DNA from: an uncultured Prochlorococcus sp.
GTDB lineage: Bacteria > Cyanobacteriota > Cyanobacteriia > PCC-6307 > Cyanobiaceae
Length of the DNA: 7,065 nt
NCBI GenBank assembly: GCA_913041805.1
Contig: CAJWIZ010000031.1
Location: 1 to 7,065 of the forward strand
Reading direction: 5' to 3'
Below are positions 6,392-7,065 of this stretch, piece after piece. Below the pieces are notes generated by a model, which saw only the letters and a program-made list of their open reading frames with translations, was not told the DNA's origin and made no database searches. Position numbers and translations under genes: made by a program. Position 1 is the first letter of the stretch. Every line of letters starts with the position of its first letter.

Positions 6392-7065
6392 GTGTCTCGG
6401 GCAGAACCCGCTCGAAGCAATAGCACCGACGACATCCCTCTTGCTCAAAGGACTAGTCCACTTAGACGCCCTAATCAAGCTGAGGTTCGTCTCATATCGC
6501 TTTGCTTAATATTTTTTGGGACTGTTGCGCTCGTTATTTCTTTGAGCTTGTCTCGTCCTAGAGGGTCTAACCCCTTAATTGGAGTTCAGAGTCCTCCATC
6601 GCCTGATGGACGTTTGCTTGGGCATTATCCCTATCCAGAGGCTTCCAGTGAAGATTTGGTTTCAGTTTATCCAGGCTTTGAAATTCACAAAGACACTTAT
6701 GAAGCCCTTCAATTAATGCGTTCTGCAGCTGCCGCCGATGGAATTGATTTAGTCCTATTGAGTGGTTATAGGTCTATTGACCTTCAGAGACAAATTTTTT
6801 ATGGAACTAAATCTGCCAGGAATCAAATAGCAATAGAAAGAGCAAAAGTCTCGGCTCCCCCTGGTTATTCTGAGCACAGCACGGGTTATGCAATTGATTT
6901 AGGTGATTCGACTATGCGGGAAACTGATTTCGAAGAGGATTTTGAATTCACCCCTGCTTTCCGTTGGTTAGAAAAAAATGCAGCCAAATATCATTTTGTA
7001 CTTTCATTCCCAAAAGGTAACCCTCAAAAAGTTAGTTATGAGCCCTGGCATTGGAGGTATGAGGG
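6392..7065 (+). CDS. Membrane-anchored D-alanyl-D-alanine carboxypeptidase, VanY-like (peptidase family M15), 3' end cut by the window
   Basis: Probable zinc carboxypeptidase that trims the terminal D-Ala (or a related residue) from peptidoglycan stem peptides in the periplasm. The 224 codons present run to the window edge with no stop. Order: a polar, Ser/Arg-rich head of about 33 residues; one membrane segment at about 34-53 (LISLCLIFFGTVALVISLSL) with arginines 25, 26 and 33 before it, so the head is likely cytoplasmic; a Pro-rich linker; then the M15 domain. Catalytic elements are complete: SGYRS (124-128) with nearby glutamines, SEHSTGYAIDL with zinc ligands His162 and Asp169, and EPWHW with Glu217 as base and His220 as third ligand. 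Only a short C-terminus should be missing. GTG 6392 is the first start codon after the in-frame TAA at 6353-6355. There is no ATG near it and no ribosome binding site. It is divergent from chlP. An LdcB-type L,D-carboxypeptidase role cannot be ruled out. Confidence 0.88.
   Translation, partial: MSRAEPARSNSTDDIPLAQRTSPLRRPNQAEVRLISLCLIFFGTVALVISLSLSRPRGSNPLIGVQSPPSPDGRLLGHYPYPEASSEDLVSVYPGFEIHKDTYEALQLMRSAAAADGIDLVLLSGYRSIDLQRQIFYGTKSARNQIAIERAKVSAPPGYSEHSTGYAIDLGDSTMRETDFEEDFEFTPAFRWLEKNAAKYHFVLSFPKGNPQKVSYEPWHWRYE

Overview
The window looks like ordinary core genome of a marine picocyanobacterium, most likely Prochlorococcus. It is AT-rich and very tightly packed. It carries a ChlP-type geranylgeranyl reductase, which points to an oxygenic phototroph. 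It also carries a ferredoxin-type (plant/cyanobacterial) sulfite reductase and a cyanobacterial-looking glycyl-tRNA synthetase beta subunit. Shine-Dalgarno sequences are weak or absent and several starts are GTG, both common in this group. The genus is inferred from protein style and base composition; no database was searched.

Layout from left to right. A VanX/DdpX-like D-Ala-D-Ala dipeptidase gene (+, ends at 881) converges on the sulfite reductase gene sir (-, 815-2650), and their 3' ends overlap by 67 bp. sir is divergent from glyS (+, about 2706-4871) across a very short gap. glyS converges on chlP (-, 4945-6279) with 73 bp between them. chlP is divergent from a membrane-anchored VanY-like D-Ala-D-Ala carboxypeptidase gene (+, from 6392), which runs off the right edge. 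All five genes therefore alternate in strand (+ - + - +), so no two form an operon inside the window. The intergenic space is only about 55, 73 and 112 bp, plus about 130 bp at the left edge.

Functions. Sir makes sulfide for cysteine synthesis using photosynthetically reduced ferredoxin. GlyS is half of the alpha2-beta2 glycyl-tRNA synthetase; its partner GlyQ is not in the window. ChlP supplies the phytyl tail of chlorophyll. The two outer genes are both zinc metallopeptidases of the M15 type acting on D-Ala-D-Ala or peptidoglycan stem peptides, and they are the only functional pair here.

I see no mobile element, CRISPR array, tRNA, rRNA or defence cassette, and no convincing new system. 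The points worth a second look are small: a repeat just upstream of the carboxypeptidase, a degenerate tandem repeat at the 5' end of the dipeptidase, and the overlapping or very close gene ends.
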